Source: Eleusine coracana subsp. coracana (lineage: Eukaryota; Streptophyta; Magnoliopsida; Poales; Poaceae). Taken from it: a DNA stretch of 64,000 nucleotides. The stretch covers positions 24,030,001 through 24,094,000 of the forward strand of contig CM064428.1 in NCBI GenBank assembly GCA_032690845.1. The letters are read 5' to 3'. Made by a program: the position numbers and the translations under genes. Below are positions 44,600 through 55,994 of the stretch, one piece after another; the stretch's first letter is position 1, and each line of letters starts with the position of its first letter. The notes beneath the pieces were generated by a model. That model saw nothing but the letters and a program-made list of their open reading frames with translations. It did not search any database and had not been told where the DNA came from.

Positions 44600-46279
44600 T
44601 GTAAGGACTGAAGGCGTACCGAGAGGGGGGAGGGGGTGATTCGGTAAGCCGCTCACAAACTCAAATACTTCAATTTACACTACTTCAGTCTAACAAGAGA
44701 AGCAACCTAAACAATTCTAGTAGGCCAAGACCCTATACATGCTAGTGTTCATGATAAGAGAAAGCGTGAAAGCCAAACACACTAGCCTCTGCAAGCCATA
44801 ATTCAACCTAGTTACTCGAGCACACAATTGCGGAATAGTAAAGAGAGGGTCAAGGAATGCTCATGATTTTTTCCCGAGGTCTCGGAAGGATGGTGCCTTC
44901 CCCTACTCCTTGTTGGACCACTCCTGTCGGAGTTCTGATCCCTCCCACCACCAAGTGGAGTTCTCGCATGCGAGCCCGCAATCACTCCTAGAGTGAAGAC
45001 ATGGTGTACGTCACCGCTGCATAAAGCATGAGCTCGCCTCCCTCGAGAACTTGCCGGACTCCCCGAGCCGACACAGGCGCTCACTAGCAATACCTCTTTC
45101 ACCGGCGGGCTCAAACTGTGTACAAACGTGTGACGACATTCACAACCAATCATGATAGGCTCGATCACCGACACCTAACCGATCTAGGTCTCACCATAGA
45201 CCAAGAGTAACAATCTAGATCACCCACAAAGACACCCTAGCCTTAGATGTGCAGGATGCTCAAGTTACTCTCCACTAGCACTCTTAAGATGTGCAATGTC
45301 TTCTCCTAGTCCTCTCCTCTTTTCCTCTTGGACCTTATCAAATGCTCTCAAGTATTCCACTAGCCAAGAGAGGTCACAAAGACCCCAGCAACAAAGTTAA
45401 ATAGGCTCCCAACCTCAAACTAGCCGTTGCTCCATGAAATCAGCTTTCTGGGCCTACTGACCGGACTGTCCGGTCACTGCCTAACCGGACTGTCCGTTCA
45501 CTGCAATTTCGATCTCCAACGGCTCTGGACTACTGAAATCCTGTACTGATCGGACTGTACGGTCAGCTGACCGGACCGTCCAGTCTGTTTCTCTCTCTAG
45601 ACTAGGAGCCTTCACGTAACTGCTTCCTCTCCGACCTGTGCGAGTCCTACTGACTGGACCGTCCAGTCAGTAGACTGGACCATCCAGTCTGTACAGACTC
45701 TAGCATAGACAGATTCCTCGCTTCTCACTGAAAGTCCTAGGCAACTCCCCATAGTCACCGTACAGTCCGGTCACCTCTGACCTCTCTGTCCGGTCTCTAT
45801 GTCTAGAAGCTGAAACTTGTCGTCCTTTCTTGACTTCATTTCCCGGCTTCTCTAAACAACTCCTTGGCTTCTCCACTGTCACCTAGTGCTTGTGATTTCA
45901 CTGAGCAACCTTGCACATCACCGACTAGACATGACCTTAGAAAATGACCTAGACCCCCTTGATAGTCCGGTTTTTCCTATGGACTCAAAGCCCTAATAAC
46001 TAGTCAAGTGTACCAAACACTTGCACCATAGCTTGTTCTCCGCTTTGATCCATCTTCATCAACCCTTGGACTCCATCAAGTTCACAAGCCTCCATGCTTG
46101 TGATCACTGTCATCAATTGCTAAGGCAATGATCATCCATATGATTTATAATGAGGTTTAGAGATGATTCCTACATAAACAACACTCATGTAGATATTAGC
46201 CCACAATTTCATAGTTATCATCTATCACCAAAACATTCATACCTTGGGGATCCAATCATCAATGGTCATGAAGCTTACA
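44600..46279 (-). repeat. 3' LTR of the copia-type element
   Basis: It is 1,680 bp, with ends TGTAAG...CTTACA. It contains a cluster of palindromes of the TGACCGGAC-N-GTCCGGTCA type (45455-45790). The first 1.36 kb aligns with 62584-64000. Confidence 0.85.
45455..45790. repeat. Cluster of ~19-bp palindromes in the 3' LTR
   Basis: TGACCGGAC-T-GTCCGGTCA (45460-45478) is a perfect inverted repeat; further full or partial copies follow near 45484, 45548, 45570, 45651, 45673 and 45756. The copy at 45651-45669 reads TGACTGGAC-C-GTCCAGTCA, with both arms changed and the pairing preserved. Confidence 0.85.
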
Positions 46280-46294
46280 ATCTCCCCCTTTTTT
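46280..46294 (-). promoter_or_regulatory. Polypurine tract of the copia-type element
   Basis: On minus, AAAAAAGGGGGAGAT runs directly into TGTAAGC, the start of the 3' LTR; it is the typical plus-strand primer. Confidence 0.8.
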
Positions 46295-46304
46295 GGTGAT
46301 TGAT
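46288..46304. repeat. Target-site duplication of the LINE (left copy)
   Basis: CTTTTTTGGTGATTGAT here reappears at 51881-51898 with one extra T in the run. A 17-bp direct repeat next to a poly-A/T tail fits target-primed reverse transcription. Confidence 0.85.
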
Positions 46305-46331
46305 TTTTTTTTTGAGAATCAACACCCTTTA

Positions 46332-49300
46332 TTAATTAGACACAGAATTACACACTCCAATGGGCGGATCTAAAAGCCACAAATGTCTTCCAATCGGAGA
46401 CAGAATCAAACTTCTGGCCAGCTCATGTGTGTCAGCGTTCGTTGCCCTTCCATCATGCACTATCTCCATTTTCTCAAACTCTCTTTTCCTCAGTTTGATC
46501 TCCTTCACTATAGGACCATATGTTCCTCTTCCTTCTCCCTGAACACTCTTCACCACGTTAGCACAGTCGGAAGCTAACTGGATCCTTCTTAGATTCAGAT
46601 CACTCGCAAGCGCCATGTCCTCCCGGCAGGCTATCGCCTCCACAGTTTCTGCATCTTCCAAGCCTTCCAAGACTAGAGCCGATGCGCCTATGAATTTGCC
46701 TCTTGCATCCCGTGCAATCGCAGCCGCTGTTGCCACCTTGGTATTTTTGTACAGGGCTGCATCAACATTTATCTTAATAAAACCCCCTGGGGGCGGGATC
46801 CACCCCTTTTTTGCGCCCCCACTATCCTCTAGGCTACTATCGGTTCCTTGGTGACTCCAAGTTCCTCAATGAATCTTGCCACAAAGCAATGAGTAGAGAC
46901 AGGACTTTGATAGATGTTTTCGTGTATCGCTTTCTGCTTGGCATGCCGTATGGCCCATAACCTCACCACCACCCTCCTTATGTCTTCATGGTCAAGTACC
47001 TTCATTACCGTGTTGAGCCACGGTCTACATCTCTTTCCTGGATTTGACTCAAGAATTCCAATAGGTCTTCCCGTTCTAGCGCCCAAACTGCTTTGGCCAT
47101 ATTGCAATCCAGCAGAGAATGTCTCCAACTGTCCGGTTGTCCACAGATCGAGCACCCATCATTCTGCGCCATGTTCCTATAGTGTCGAACATCCCCCGTC
47201 GGTATCGACTGTCTAGCCAGTCGTCACAAAAATACTCGGACTTTAGAAGGGACCTTGATCTTCTAGAGCTCCGACCATTCCTTTTTACTTGTGCCAATAT
47301 TCGAAATCCCAGCTCTATGTTCTATCCATGCCGTCCTCCGATCTCGAGTGTGGACCAGCATCCTGTAGGCCGAACGGACGGTGAATATACCCGATCATTC
47401 ATAACTCCATGCCTAGAAATCTTTTATCGATGCGGTACTCAAAGGAATGCTTCTGATTGCCTCCACGTCCATCGAAATAAAGCACTCTTGCAGAACCTAC
47501 ATATCCCAGGACCCCGTCGCCATGTCAATCAGCTCATTGACATACTGAGGTGGGTTCTCCTTCAAGCAACACAAAGGTCACATCAAGCCTGGTCTAGGAA
47601 GCCAGTTCGTATCCCAGATTGATGTCCTTGATCCTGATCCAATTCGCTTTATAATGCCCTGTTTAAGAACATCTTTCCCTTCCATAATTGCTCGCAAGAC
47701 TCGTGAAGGTGATGGGCCAAAACTCACATTGCGGGAAGTACACAGCTTTGAGGATTCTTGCACTTAGCACTAACGGGTCCTGCATAATCCTCCACCCCTG
47801 TCTAGCTAGAAGCGCCAGGTTGAACAACTCCGTATCTCTGAAGCTGAGTCCACCCATGTATTTTGGCTTTGTCATATCCTCCCAAGCCACCCAATTGATT
47901 CTGTGCTTCCTCGCCTTACTGCCCCACCAAAAATTGCACACAAGACTATCGATGTGTTTACATAATCCCTGCAACAACTTGAAGTAGGCCATAGAGTATG
48001 TTGGTAACGCCTGTGCTACTGACTTTATGAGGACCTCCTTGCCCCCAGCCGACAGGCATTGCTCCATCCATCCCTGGATTCTCTTCCAAACTCGATCTTT
48101 CAGGTATTTGAAGGCACCATTGATCGAGTTCCCCACATCAGTCGGCATTCCTAGGTACTTCTCATTCAAGGCCTCATTATGCACATTCAGCACTCCCTTG
48201 ATCTCATCCCGTGTTGCTTCTCTGACCCCTTTTGCAAAGTGAATAGAGGATTTATCCATGTTCACTTGTTGGCCAGATGATTTGCAATAAAGGTGTATGA
48301 CATTCTTCACTTCTTCCGCACTCTCCCTAGTTGCTTTGAAAAACAGTAGGCTGTCATCAGCGAAGAGGAGGTGACTAACCATCAGAGCCGACGGCGCCAC
48401 CTTGATACCACTGAAGTGCGATGACTGTATTCTGGATTTCAAAAGGCACGAAAGGCCCTCTGCTGCTAGTAAAAACAAATAGGGCGAGATAGGATCTCCT
48501 TGACGAATACCACGTGAGGGTTGAAGCTCTCTAGTTTATCACCATTAAATAAAACTGAGAAAGAAACAGAAGTTACCATTCTCATAATCATGTCCACCCA
48601 ATGCCGATGAAATCCCAGCCGCAACATGATTGCCCGTAGGTAGTCCCATTCGACACGGTCGTAAGCCTTCCGCATGTCCAGCTTCAAGGCACAACATCTG
48701 GTGTCTTGTGCTCTTTTTTTCTTCATGTAGTGCATGCATTCGTACGTTGTGATTATATTATCTGAGATCAGTCGCCCTGGTACAAATGCAGATTGCTCCT
48801 CCGAAATGATTTCCTGGAGAATCATACGCAGCCGATTTGCCACCGTCTTTAATGCAATCTTATAAATAACATTACACAGACTTATCGGTCAGTATTGGCC
48901 CATCTCTTCAGCATTCTCCACCTTCGGTATTAAAACAATACATGTATTGTTGACTACCGATGGATCATCAACCCCCTGAAGCACTCTCAACACTACCGTG
49001 CAAACTTTGTCCCCACAAACATCCCAATGCCTCTGGAAAAAATGTGCAGAGTACCCATCTGGGCCGGGGGCCTTTGTTGGAAACATCTGAAATAGGGCAG
49101 CCTTGATCTCCTCTTTTGTAAATGGCTCCAACAAAATTGCGTTCATCTCCGCACTGACCTTGGAGGGTACGCTGTCAAGTGCGTTCTCCATCCCCTCTAT
49201 TCCCTCTGCCTTGTACAGGTCTTTGTAGAATGCCAAGGCAATCTTGGCCATCTCCTGATCATCCTCGGTTATTTGCCCGTTAGCTTTCTGAAGCTTAGCT

Positions 49301-50433
49301 ATTTTGTTTCTCCTTCTCCGTTGGCTAGCTCTCAAATGAAAAACCCGAGTATTCTTGTCTCCTTCAGTGAGCCACATGATACGTGACCGCTGTCTCCACA
49401 TTATCTCCTCCCGGAAGTTAAGTTCCACGATCCGGTCCGTAATCTTAATCTCCGCGTGCGAAGGTCCAACATGCGTCGGGTCCAAGCGCAGCTGCTCTAG
49501 CTGCTCATTGAGCTGCTTCAATTCCTGGCGCACGTGGCCAAAGGTTTGGATACCCCAAACACTCAGATGACCAGCCACACTCGCAAGCTTCTCTTGCAAC
49601 CCCTGCAATGTGACTGCGTGTCCCTCCTCTGTCCATCTCCGCGCCATCATGGTTGCAAACTCAGCATGCCTTTCCCACATAACTTCGTACTTGAACTGCT
49701 TCCTAGCTCCCCTCTTCTTTCGCCAGTTCTGTGTTTGTTGCCACTTCAACTCAATCGGCCCATGGTCTGATGCCGCTACAGTCAAGTGCTTCAGCGTTGC
49801 CGATGGGAATCGAAGATTCCAATCTACTGTGGCTAAAGCACGATCAAGACAAACACGACAGTAGGAACCCCCTGCTACTTTCTTCTCATATGTCCATGTG
49901 CGCCCCTCATACCCAAGGTCAAAGAGGCCACACACATCTACCATCTCTCGAAACCCGACAATCTGTGTCGAGCTCTGTTCTCGAACACTGTCATGCTCCT
50001 CCCTATGGAGGACTTCATTGAAATCGCCAATATAGACCCACGGCAACGACGACAAGGCTTTGATGAATTTGAGCATATCCCAGGTCTTGTGCCGCTCCGG
50101 GGTTTGTGCCTCTCCATAGACACAAGTAAGGCGCCATGGCTCACCCGTACTCTCCGTGATCACTACATCAATATGATACTGAGAGTATGGTAACAACTCA
50201 ACCCGTGTATTATTGTTCGAATAAATCCCAAGGCCTCCACTATGCCCACTACTACTAACAACAAAGGCGTTATCAAAACCAAGGGTAGTTTTTAGATTTT
50301 CTTCCCGTGTCCTATGTATTTGGGTTTCAAGTACACTTAACACGGTCGGGGCATACTTCTTCGCAATATCGCGAAGCTCCTTCACTGTCACGGCGTTGCC
50401 CAAGCCACGACAGTTCCAGCTAATACAACTCAT
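46332..50433 (-). pseudogene. LINE ORF2: AP-type endonuclease, reverse transcriptase, RNase H, disrupted
   Basis: ATG at 50433 overlaps the ORF1 stop (TAATG). The endonuclease is intact through about 49700 (SWNCRGLGN; VLSVLETQ; YIGDFNEVL; AASDHGPIEL). RT begins near 49090 (KAPGPDGYSAHFFQ) and continues through LDMRKAYDRVEW and the FADDSLLF catalytic pair (about 48365). TGA replaces Arg in the GQYRPISLCN motif (48889). A frameshift near 48500-48470 breaks the IRQGDPISPYLF region, and more frameshifts occur near 47640-47100 around the zinc-binding region. The RNase H at the end keeps INVDAAL (about 46770), an E in EAIACRE and LASDCANVV; stop at 46332. The family protein nicks DNA and primes cDNA synthesis at the nick. 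Confidence 0.9.
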
Positions 50434-51668
50434 TAGGTTCGGCGGCCCTCCAGAATGGAGTCCGCCATCTCTTCTGCACTCCCATCTTCCATCTCCCTTC
50501 CTTGCTTCTTGACCCGTTTCTTCTCTCTTGGTGACACGTACTGAGGACGTGGGACCTCCCCTTGCGTACTATCCACCACAACAGTCGCCAGACTTAGCTT
50601 CTTCTTTGCCTGGGATGGCACAAGTGCCTTCCCCTCATCGGGTACCATCTTCTCTGGACTAGAGGCTGTGTCTCCGAGATCCTCATCCTCCTTAGTCAGC
50701 CCAGCCTCCATCGAGCCCCGTTTCCGGGAGCCTGAGTGTTCTCCTGAACTTTCTTTCTTCTCCCTCCACATCGACCCCCTCGGTTCATTGTTCCTTCCAC
50801 GTCCCCTCCCCCTTCCTTGCGTGGTCCGGCCCCCTTGATACGGGGCCTGCCTTGCACGACCATAGTCACTTGCGCTCGCACGGAAACGAGGAGTCCCCGC
50901 TCGCCATGTATCGCTCTCTGCCACCATCCAGGCACCATATTGGAGCTCCTCCTCCCCATGCTCACCGGTTCCACATTCCAAGTGAACATGACCTGTGAGG
51001 CCACATTTTGCACGGAAACGTGGCATTTTCTCATACTTCACCTGCAGGAGCATGCTCTCCCGTCCTTCTGGAGCCAACATCACAAAACAAACAAGGGGCT
51101 TTGTCGACTCAATATTCACGCGGGCTCTACGAAAGTCTCCATTGCCGCTCATTATCGCCTTCATATCCAGGCTCACCACTTCCCCAACTTTGCTCGCCAG
51201 TTGTTTGACCACCGCCTCCGTGCGATACAGCGGAGGGATTTTGTGTAGCTGAATGAATGTTTGCACTCTGCTGGGGATAATCAATGGAATTGGCGTGGAG
51301 CTATCAAACTCCTCCAGCATCAGCGCATACCCACGGAAGATCCAAGGTCCTTCCTCCATTATTCGCTTCCAGTCCCCTAAGCAAAAGGCTTGGATCAGGA
51401 ACAGATTCTTTCTGATAGCTCGGAAAGAAATCTCTCTTGTAGTATTCCATGCAGCCCTCATTGTGGACATCAAAGATTGATCACTAAAATGCTTCAACGA
51501 TAGGAGTTTTGCCTCCACCATCCACTTCACCTCCGGTAGTGATCCTTTGTCCTCCTTTGCCAGAACCACTTCATCATGCTCCGCCTCACTTAGCTGTAAC
51601 TTCCTGAGAAGGCGCTCAACATCCTCATCACCCTTCATCTTGTTCTCCTTCGAATCGAACGCAGCCAT
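50433..51668 (-). CDS. LINE ORF1: DUF4283-type nucleic-acid-binding protein with zinc knuckle
   Basis: An uninterrupted frame of about 411 codons from the ATG at 51668 (MAAFDSKENK); a further in-frame ATG at 51704 would add 12 residues, but the MAAFDSKEN start fits the family better. The N-terminal half carries the DUF4283 pattern (FRAIRKNLFLIQAF ... DWKRIMEEGPWIFRGYALMLEEFD). The middle holds the zf-CCHC_4 region: KCGLTGHVHLECG lacks the first Cys of the usual Cx2C because it reads FRAKC, so one zinc ligand seems lost. The C-terminus is basic, with an RGRGRGR run and a KKRVKKQGRE segment. ORF1 proteins coat the LINE RNA. Confidence 0.82.
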   Translation of the reverse strand: MAAFDSKENKMKGDEDVERLLRKLQLSEAEHDEVVLAKEDKGSLPEVKWMVEAKLLSLKHFSDQSLMSTMRAAWNTTREISFRAIRKNLFLIQAFCLGDWKRIMEEGPWIFRGYALMLEEFDSSTPIPLIIPSRVQTFIQLHKIPPLYRTEAVVKQLASKVGEVVSLDMKAIMSGNGDFRRARVNIESTKPLVCFVMLAPEGRESMLLQVKYEKMPRFRAKCGLTGHVHLECGTGEHGEEELQYGAWMVAESDTWRAGTPRFRASASDYGRARQAPYQGGRTTQGRGRGRGRNNEPRGSMWREKKESSGEHSGSRKRGSMEAGLTKEDEDLGDTASSPEKMVPDEGKALVPSQAKKKLSLATVVVDSTQGEVPRPQYVSPREKKRVKKQGREMEDGSAEEMADSILEGRRT

Positions 51669-51881
51669 CCTCCAAAGTTTGCGATCTGATCTACTAAAAC
51701 ACAACGGAGGGATGTTGCCAAGATCGGGAAGTTAAGCGAGTTAACCCCTAAGTCAGCCCGAGCTCTGCCCCAACATCGGAATTAGTAGCCGGCGTGAAGA
51801 TCCACCGCCAGCGCCGATCGCCATCAGCGTCACCAATCCCTAGAAGAACCTAGGTCTTCCGGAAATCGGTGACTAGTGGGC

Positions 51882-51898
51882 TTTTTTTGGTGATTGAT
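51882..51898. repeat. Target-site duplication of the LINE (right copy)
   Basis: TTTTTTTGGTGATTGAT; pairs with 46288-46304. Confidence 0.85.
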
Positions 51899-52495
51899 GA
51901 CAACCACTACTTAATCAAAAAACTTAATCAATAAACAACCGGGCTAAAAGAGCTACAAAAAGATCGAGAGTAACCATAACAACATAAGAGAGAAACACAT
52001 AAGGTCCTACTCAAATAAACATCTTCTAGAGATACAAGGAAAAGAGAGAAAACATACTCTAGATGAAAATGCATGCATGACATGGCAATATATTAAAGGA
52101 AAGCATAAAGACATGCAATGCAAGGCATGAATGATGAGAAGCGACAGGTTAGCATGACTATGCATAAGAATTAAGAGCAAGCAATCATCATCATGATATC
52201 ATACACAGTCATACAAGATAATTAATGAATACAAGGCACTGCATATGAGAATAAACCAAGTGAGATTAAAATGAGTCAAACACAAGCGAATGAAAACCAT
52301 GACTCATCAAAATCCACGAACAACGAATAACTCCACAAAAGAAGATCCAAATGTATCTAACTCCCAAAATCCACGAATGCTCCCCCTAGATACGAGCTAC
52401 TCTCAATCGCACAGGATCACACTCCCACTCCCCCTAGACCTAGGACTCTTCTTTCCCTTTGGCAACAAGCACCAAAAAGTGGAAAAGATGAACAT
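51899..52495 (-). other. 3' non-coding internal region of the copia-type element
   Basis: A-rich on plus. It repeats ATCCACGAA(C/T) (52312 and 52370) and CTCCCCCTAGA (52379 and 52428). No gene. Confidence 0.5.
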
Positions 52496-53963
52496 CTAGG
52501 CTCTCGTGGTCGAAGGAAGTGGTGCAGCGATATCCTCTAAAGGCTCTGCTCTGGGCTGCTCCTGTGCTGGATTCAACTGTGCTCCCCGAGCCTGTGCTGC
52601 CTGAGCATCCATCTGCTCAAAGAAATCAAGATCAAGAGGCAACTCAGACCCTCTGTCCTGTGCTACTGGTGTGACTGTGGTAGTCTCCTGAGCTAATGTC
52701 TGGAGAAGAATAAGATCTGCCACGTCCTGCTACGAGAAGCCTCCACGGACAAGATCCTCTGCTACCTGAGAAGTAAGAGTGGTAACTATGGTAGTAAGAG
52801 GTGGAGCTGTAGCTATAACTGACTCTAGAGCTGGCTGGGAGTCTACACGAGGGGTGTGAACAATCTCTAAGAATAAGCTCCTGACTGGAAAATGCTGAGA
52901 AGTGGAGGATCCTGCCATCTGCGAAGTCGAAGAGTGTGAAGGAGAGACAAACAACACAGACACTGAGAAAGCTGACACGGGGGAGAGCTGAGCTAAAGAG
53001 AGTGTCTATCCTGCTCCCCTTGTCGGTATGACCCCTAAAAGTGACAGTCCACTGGACTGAGCTGTCATCATGGTAGTGAAGGGTCCTGGCTGAGTCGACA
53101 ACTGCTGGTACTGTGGAAGCACTGAAGGTCCTGGCTGTTGACTGGCTTGCCTTTGGGTCAACTTTGTCATCTGTGTCATCAGAGCGGTAAGAAGTGCTGT
53201 TTGTTGCCCTCCTCATGGCCTCGTAGGTCATGTACTGCTATGACACGAAGAGTCTATCCTTGCCTTTCAGGCCATGGTAGCGTCTCAGACCCTCTCCAAT
53301 CCTCCTTTGGAGGCCAATCCAATACCTCTCTCCAGTAGCGGGGTCTCTAGGGATAGGATCCCACTACTCGAAAGGAACCAAGCGAAGCGCCTTAAGGTCC
53401 TTTGCAGGAACCTTAAGTATATTTGGCTCTCCGGCTACCTGTGCCAGACTTTGCAACCTCCTCGTGCACATGGCACAGGTGCACCTCGGGTCTCCTGCCC
53501 GGTGAGCTATCCACTAGGGAACAGTCTGCTTAGCATGCTACTCGGTTTCCTTAAACTCTGACTCCTTAGAACCTGACTCTAAGGTCTCCTCCTCTGACTC
53601 CTCCTCCTACTGCCTGGAGGATCCCTGCTCCATAGTCCTTGACGGCCTCTCCTAATGAGAAGTCAAAGTACGCTATGGCCATGGCGGTGGTACAACTCCA
53701 ACTACTAGAGGTGCAGTCCTCTGTCTGGTGCTCCTCCTGAGACCCTGATCCTCAGCTGGCTTACTGATCCTCAAACATGAGCCAGGTATCTTGTGTGACT
53801 TCTCCATGGCCTCTAGGTGCCTAGTAACCCTCCTGGCTCTCTCTAACTCTGGATACAACCTTTGTCTCTTCTTGTTCTTTGGCTTCTCAGGCATTTTCCT
53901 TTGCCCTTGTCCTGTCCTGACCCTGCCATCTCTACCGCTGCAAACTGCTGTCACTGCACGCAC
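52496..53963 (-). pseudogene. Second ORF of the gag-only copia-type element, unknown function, degenerate
   Basis: On minus, a basic start (RKMPEKPKNKKRQRLYPELERARR ... GLRRSTRQRTAP) is followed by an acidic stretch, then ATGERYWIG ... LRRYHGLKGKDRLFV and TYEAMRRATNSTS. It ends at 52496 with a Gln/Ala/Pro-rich tail (DLDFFEQMDAQAAQARGAQ). Several stops (about 53652, 53620, 53530, 53380, 53230, 52730) and frameshifts break it, yet the same order can be followed through all of it. I recognise no enzyme motif. Its place after gag, where pol would normally be, suggests a second structural protein; this is inference only. Confidence 0.5.
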
Positions 53964-54935
53964 GTAGGTATAGACAGGATGAGCATAGATCCTAATACAT
54001 CTATAAGCAAAGCACTGCTATGAAGGAATGCGCAATAGAAATCCTAGCACTAAATGAAGGACATGATCACTAGGCAAATATGCAAAGTATCAACAGTGAT
54101 CATTGACTATGAGTGGCTGGTGCGAGTCATCTAGTGTGTAGTCAAGTAATAGGCAATAAATCTAACTGTGGAATAAACATGAGACATCCCTAGACATGCA
54201 ATTAATAGATAATTGAGAATTTAATTGCATCCTAGGTTGAGCCAATTAACTAATTAATGCAACTAAAGGCTAGACATTTATCCAAATTGCATCAATTAAA
54301 GCTAGTAGCTCAAGAATTAGGGCATAACCGATGAAAGGAGAGAATGGCACAATACCCTGGGGGTCACGAAGCCGAAACCGGAAGGAGAATCGCAACCGAT
54401 CGCCTAAAAGCTCAGATTTTTGCTTGCCGGTAATGGGGAAAAGAGGCAAGTCTTCCTAGCAATGAGTGGAGCTCGGCTATGGGCTTGTGCACGTGCTCAG
54501 TGGAGGGCAAGGTGGCTAGAGGTGTTCAGCGGTGTTTGCCCTGGGCGGTGGCGGTGCAAGGGGCTCGGCAGCGGCACTGCTGAAGGGGGCGAGGAGGCCC
54601 GACGGCATCAAAGATGCGGGCGCGTGCGGTGTGCACAGATGCGGACAGTGGGAGTGACGGCGCATAGAGGCGGAGATGGTGCGGTGGCTCGGCGAGGCGG
54701 CTCATCGATGTGGGGGCAGCGATGGCGTTGGCGAGCTTGGCAGGAGTGAGGCGAGTACGACGGCGTCGGGAACACGAACTCGGCTTCGGTCGAGTGGAAC
54801 AGAGAAGATCCTAGTTGATCTCGGCCGCTCATGGATATTTGACCTAGGTCAAAAATCCACGAGCGGCCGAGATCGATAAGGACCCGATCAACGGTCAAGA
54901 TCTCAAGGCACATCGCACGATCAACCATAGTGATT
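53964..54935. other. Non-coding internal sequence of the copia-type element with a GC-rich block
   Basis: AT-rich to 54410, then a GC-rich block (54440-54790) with frames in several phases but no domain. At 54814-54874 the sequence GGCCGCTCATGGATTTTTGACCT-like is mirrored: GATCTCGGCCGCTCATGGAT and its complement lie about 10 bp apart, forming a long hairpin. Confidence 0.5.
54816..54877. repeat. Long inverted repeat (hairpin)
   Basis: GATCTCGGCCGCTCATGGAT (54817-54836) with its TTTGACCTAGG continuation pairs with TCAAAAATCCACGAGCGGCC then GAGATCGAT (54848-54876). The two arms are about 28 bp with one or two mismatches around a central CCTAGG. Confidence 0.75.
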
Positions 54936-55090
54936 GGATGGTACGGTCTCTAGACCGAACTGTCTGGTCAGTTCAGGGTCTGCTGGAACTAGTGCAGTCC
55001 GGTCTCTACGAGCAGACTCCCCCTAGGCAATGTGCACAGTGCCACTGACCGGACTGTATGGTCTTGTGATCGGACTGTACGGTCACTCTA
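54936..55090. repeat. Palindromic CGGAC-type motifs inside the copia internal region
   Basis: CTGACCGGACTGTATGGTC (55046-55063) and TGATCGGACTGTACGGTCA (55067-55085), with weaker copies near 54935-55010, are the same family of inverted repeats as in the LTRs. Confidence 0.75.
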
Positions 55091-55994
55091 GAAATTTTGC
55101 TGCATCAAGGAAATTCTCCATTTTTGAAGTGCCTTCGCTAAACACACAAATAAACACTGCACTTGAAATACAGAGGGAACTCTCCAACACTCCTTTTCAA
55201 ATAGTGGCACTCTATGACCTTAGAATTTTTGCAGATGCCAAATGAATAATTGAGCAATAAAGAACCAAGGCAAATAAGAACCAAATGGGTATGTATGAGC
55301 CTTAGTCCATGAACCGAGCGAGTAGATTTAACCTCGGAGTTTATAAGAGCTTGCTCAATGGGCACGAAGCATAATCCTTTCCTTTGGTCACACTTACGAA
55401 GATGTAATCTCATATATAGCATGAGGCACAAATATCTCCAAGTGGGACAAGCCTCCTTTGTGTTTCCTATATGATGCATGCGACAAGCATTTTATATATA
55501 CAACAAAAGTAAAATTGCCATGTGTATGCAAGCAATATTAAAAGCAAGACACAAAGGAAACCTAACAATGTCAAGGTTGAACCCCTCCCAAGCTTACTCA
55601 CTATAAGCCATACCCTTGCCTTGAGAGAAGTCAAACCACCATCTCAATCACTCCCCCTTGCTTATAGCTATCTTGGATGGGTTAGACATTGACTAATTTT
55701 TATGTGTTTTTCTTTTAGTTATTTACACATGCATGGATGCAAAGCATACTAGTCACAAAGGAGTCCTAATTACCATGCAATGCTAGAGAAAGAAAAACAC
55801 ACTACAACTACCAGGAATAAACACGGTTACCTCCCTCATGAGTAGATAGGTCGTTGAGGTCCATGTCACTTATGGTGGACTTCACATGATCTTCATGAAA
55901 GCGTTCAGTCCACCACCACCACCATCTAGGTCTTGTTTTTGGGCACCCACTTGTACGTAGCCAATCTCTCAAGATCAACAATGCACTTAGGCAC
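55091..55994 (-). other. Non-coding internal sequence between gag and second ORF
   Basis: No motif-bearing frame. It has an A-rich plus strand with a CCACCACCACCACC run at 55909-55923. Confidence 0.45.

Larger units (their letters stand above)
46305..51881 (-). mobile_element. L1-type LINE, nearly full length, inserted beside the copia polypurine tract
   Basis: It is 5.6 kb on minus. A short poly-A tail appears as nine T at 46305-46313. ORF1 (nucleic-acid-binding) and ORF2 (endonuclease, RT, RNase H) follow the plant L1 plan, and a 17-bp target duplication flanks it. The 5' untranslated part is about 215 bp. ORF2 contains one clear nonsense codon and several frameshifts, so it is inactive. 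Confidence 0.92.

Noticed and set aside
47119..47622. A 167-codon plus-strand frame
   Set aside because: It is antisense to the 3' part of LINE ORF2.
51722..51780. GGGAAGTTAAGCGAG looks like part of 5S rRNA
   Set aside because: Only about 15 bp match. It lies in the 5' leader of the LINE, and the rest of a 5S gene (C box and spacing) is absent.
54420..54749. A 109-codon plus-strand frame in a GC-rich block
   Set aside because: It lies opposite to the host copia-type element, has no domain, and GC-rich composition explains the lack of stops.
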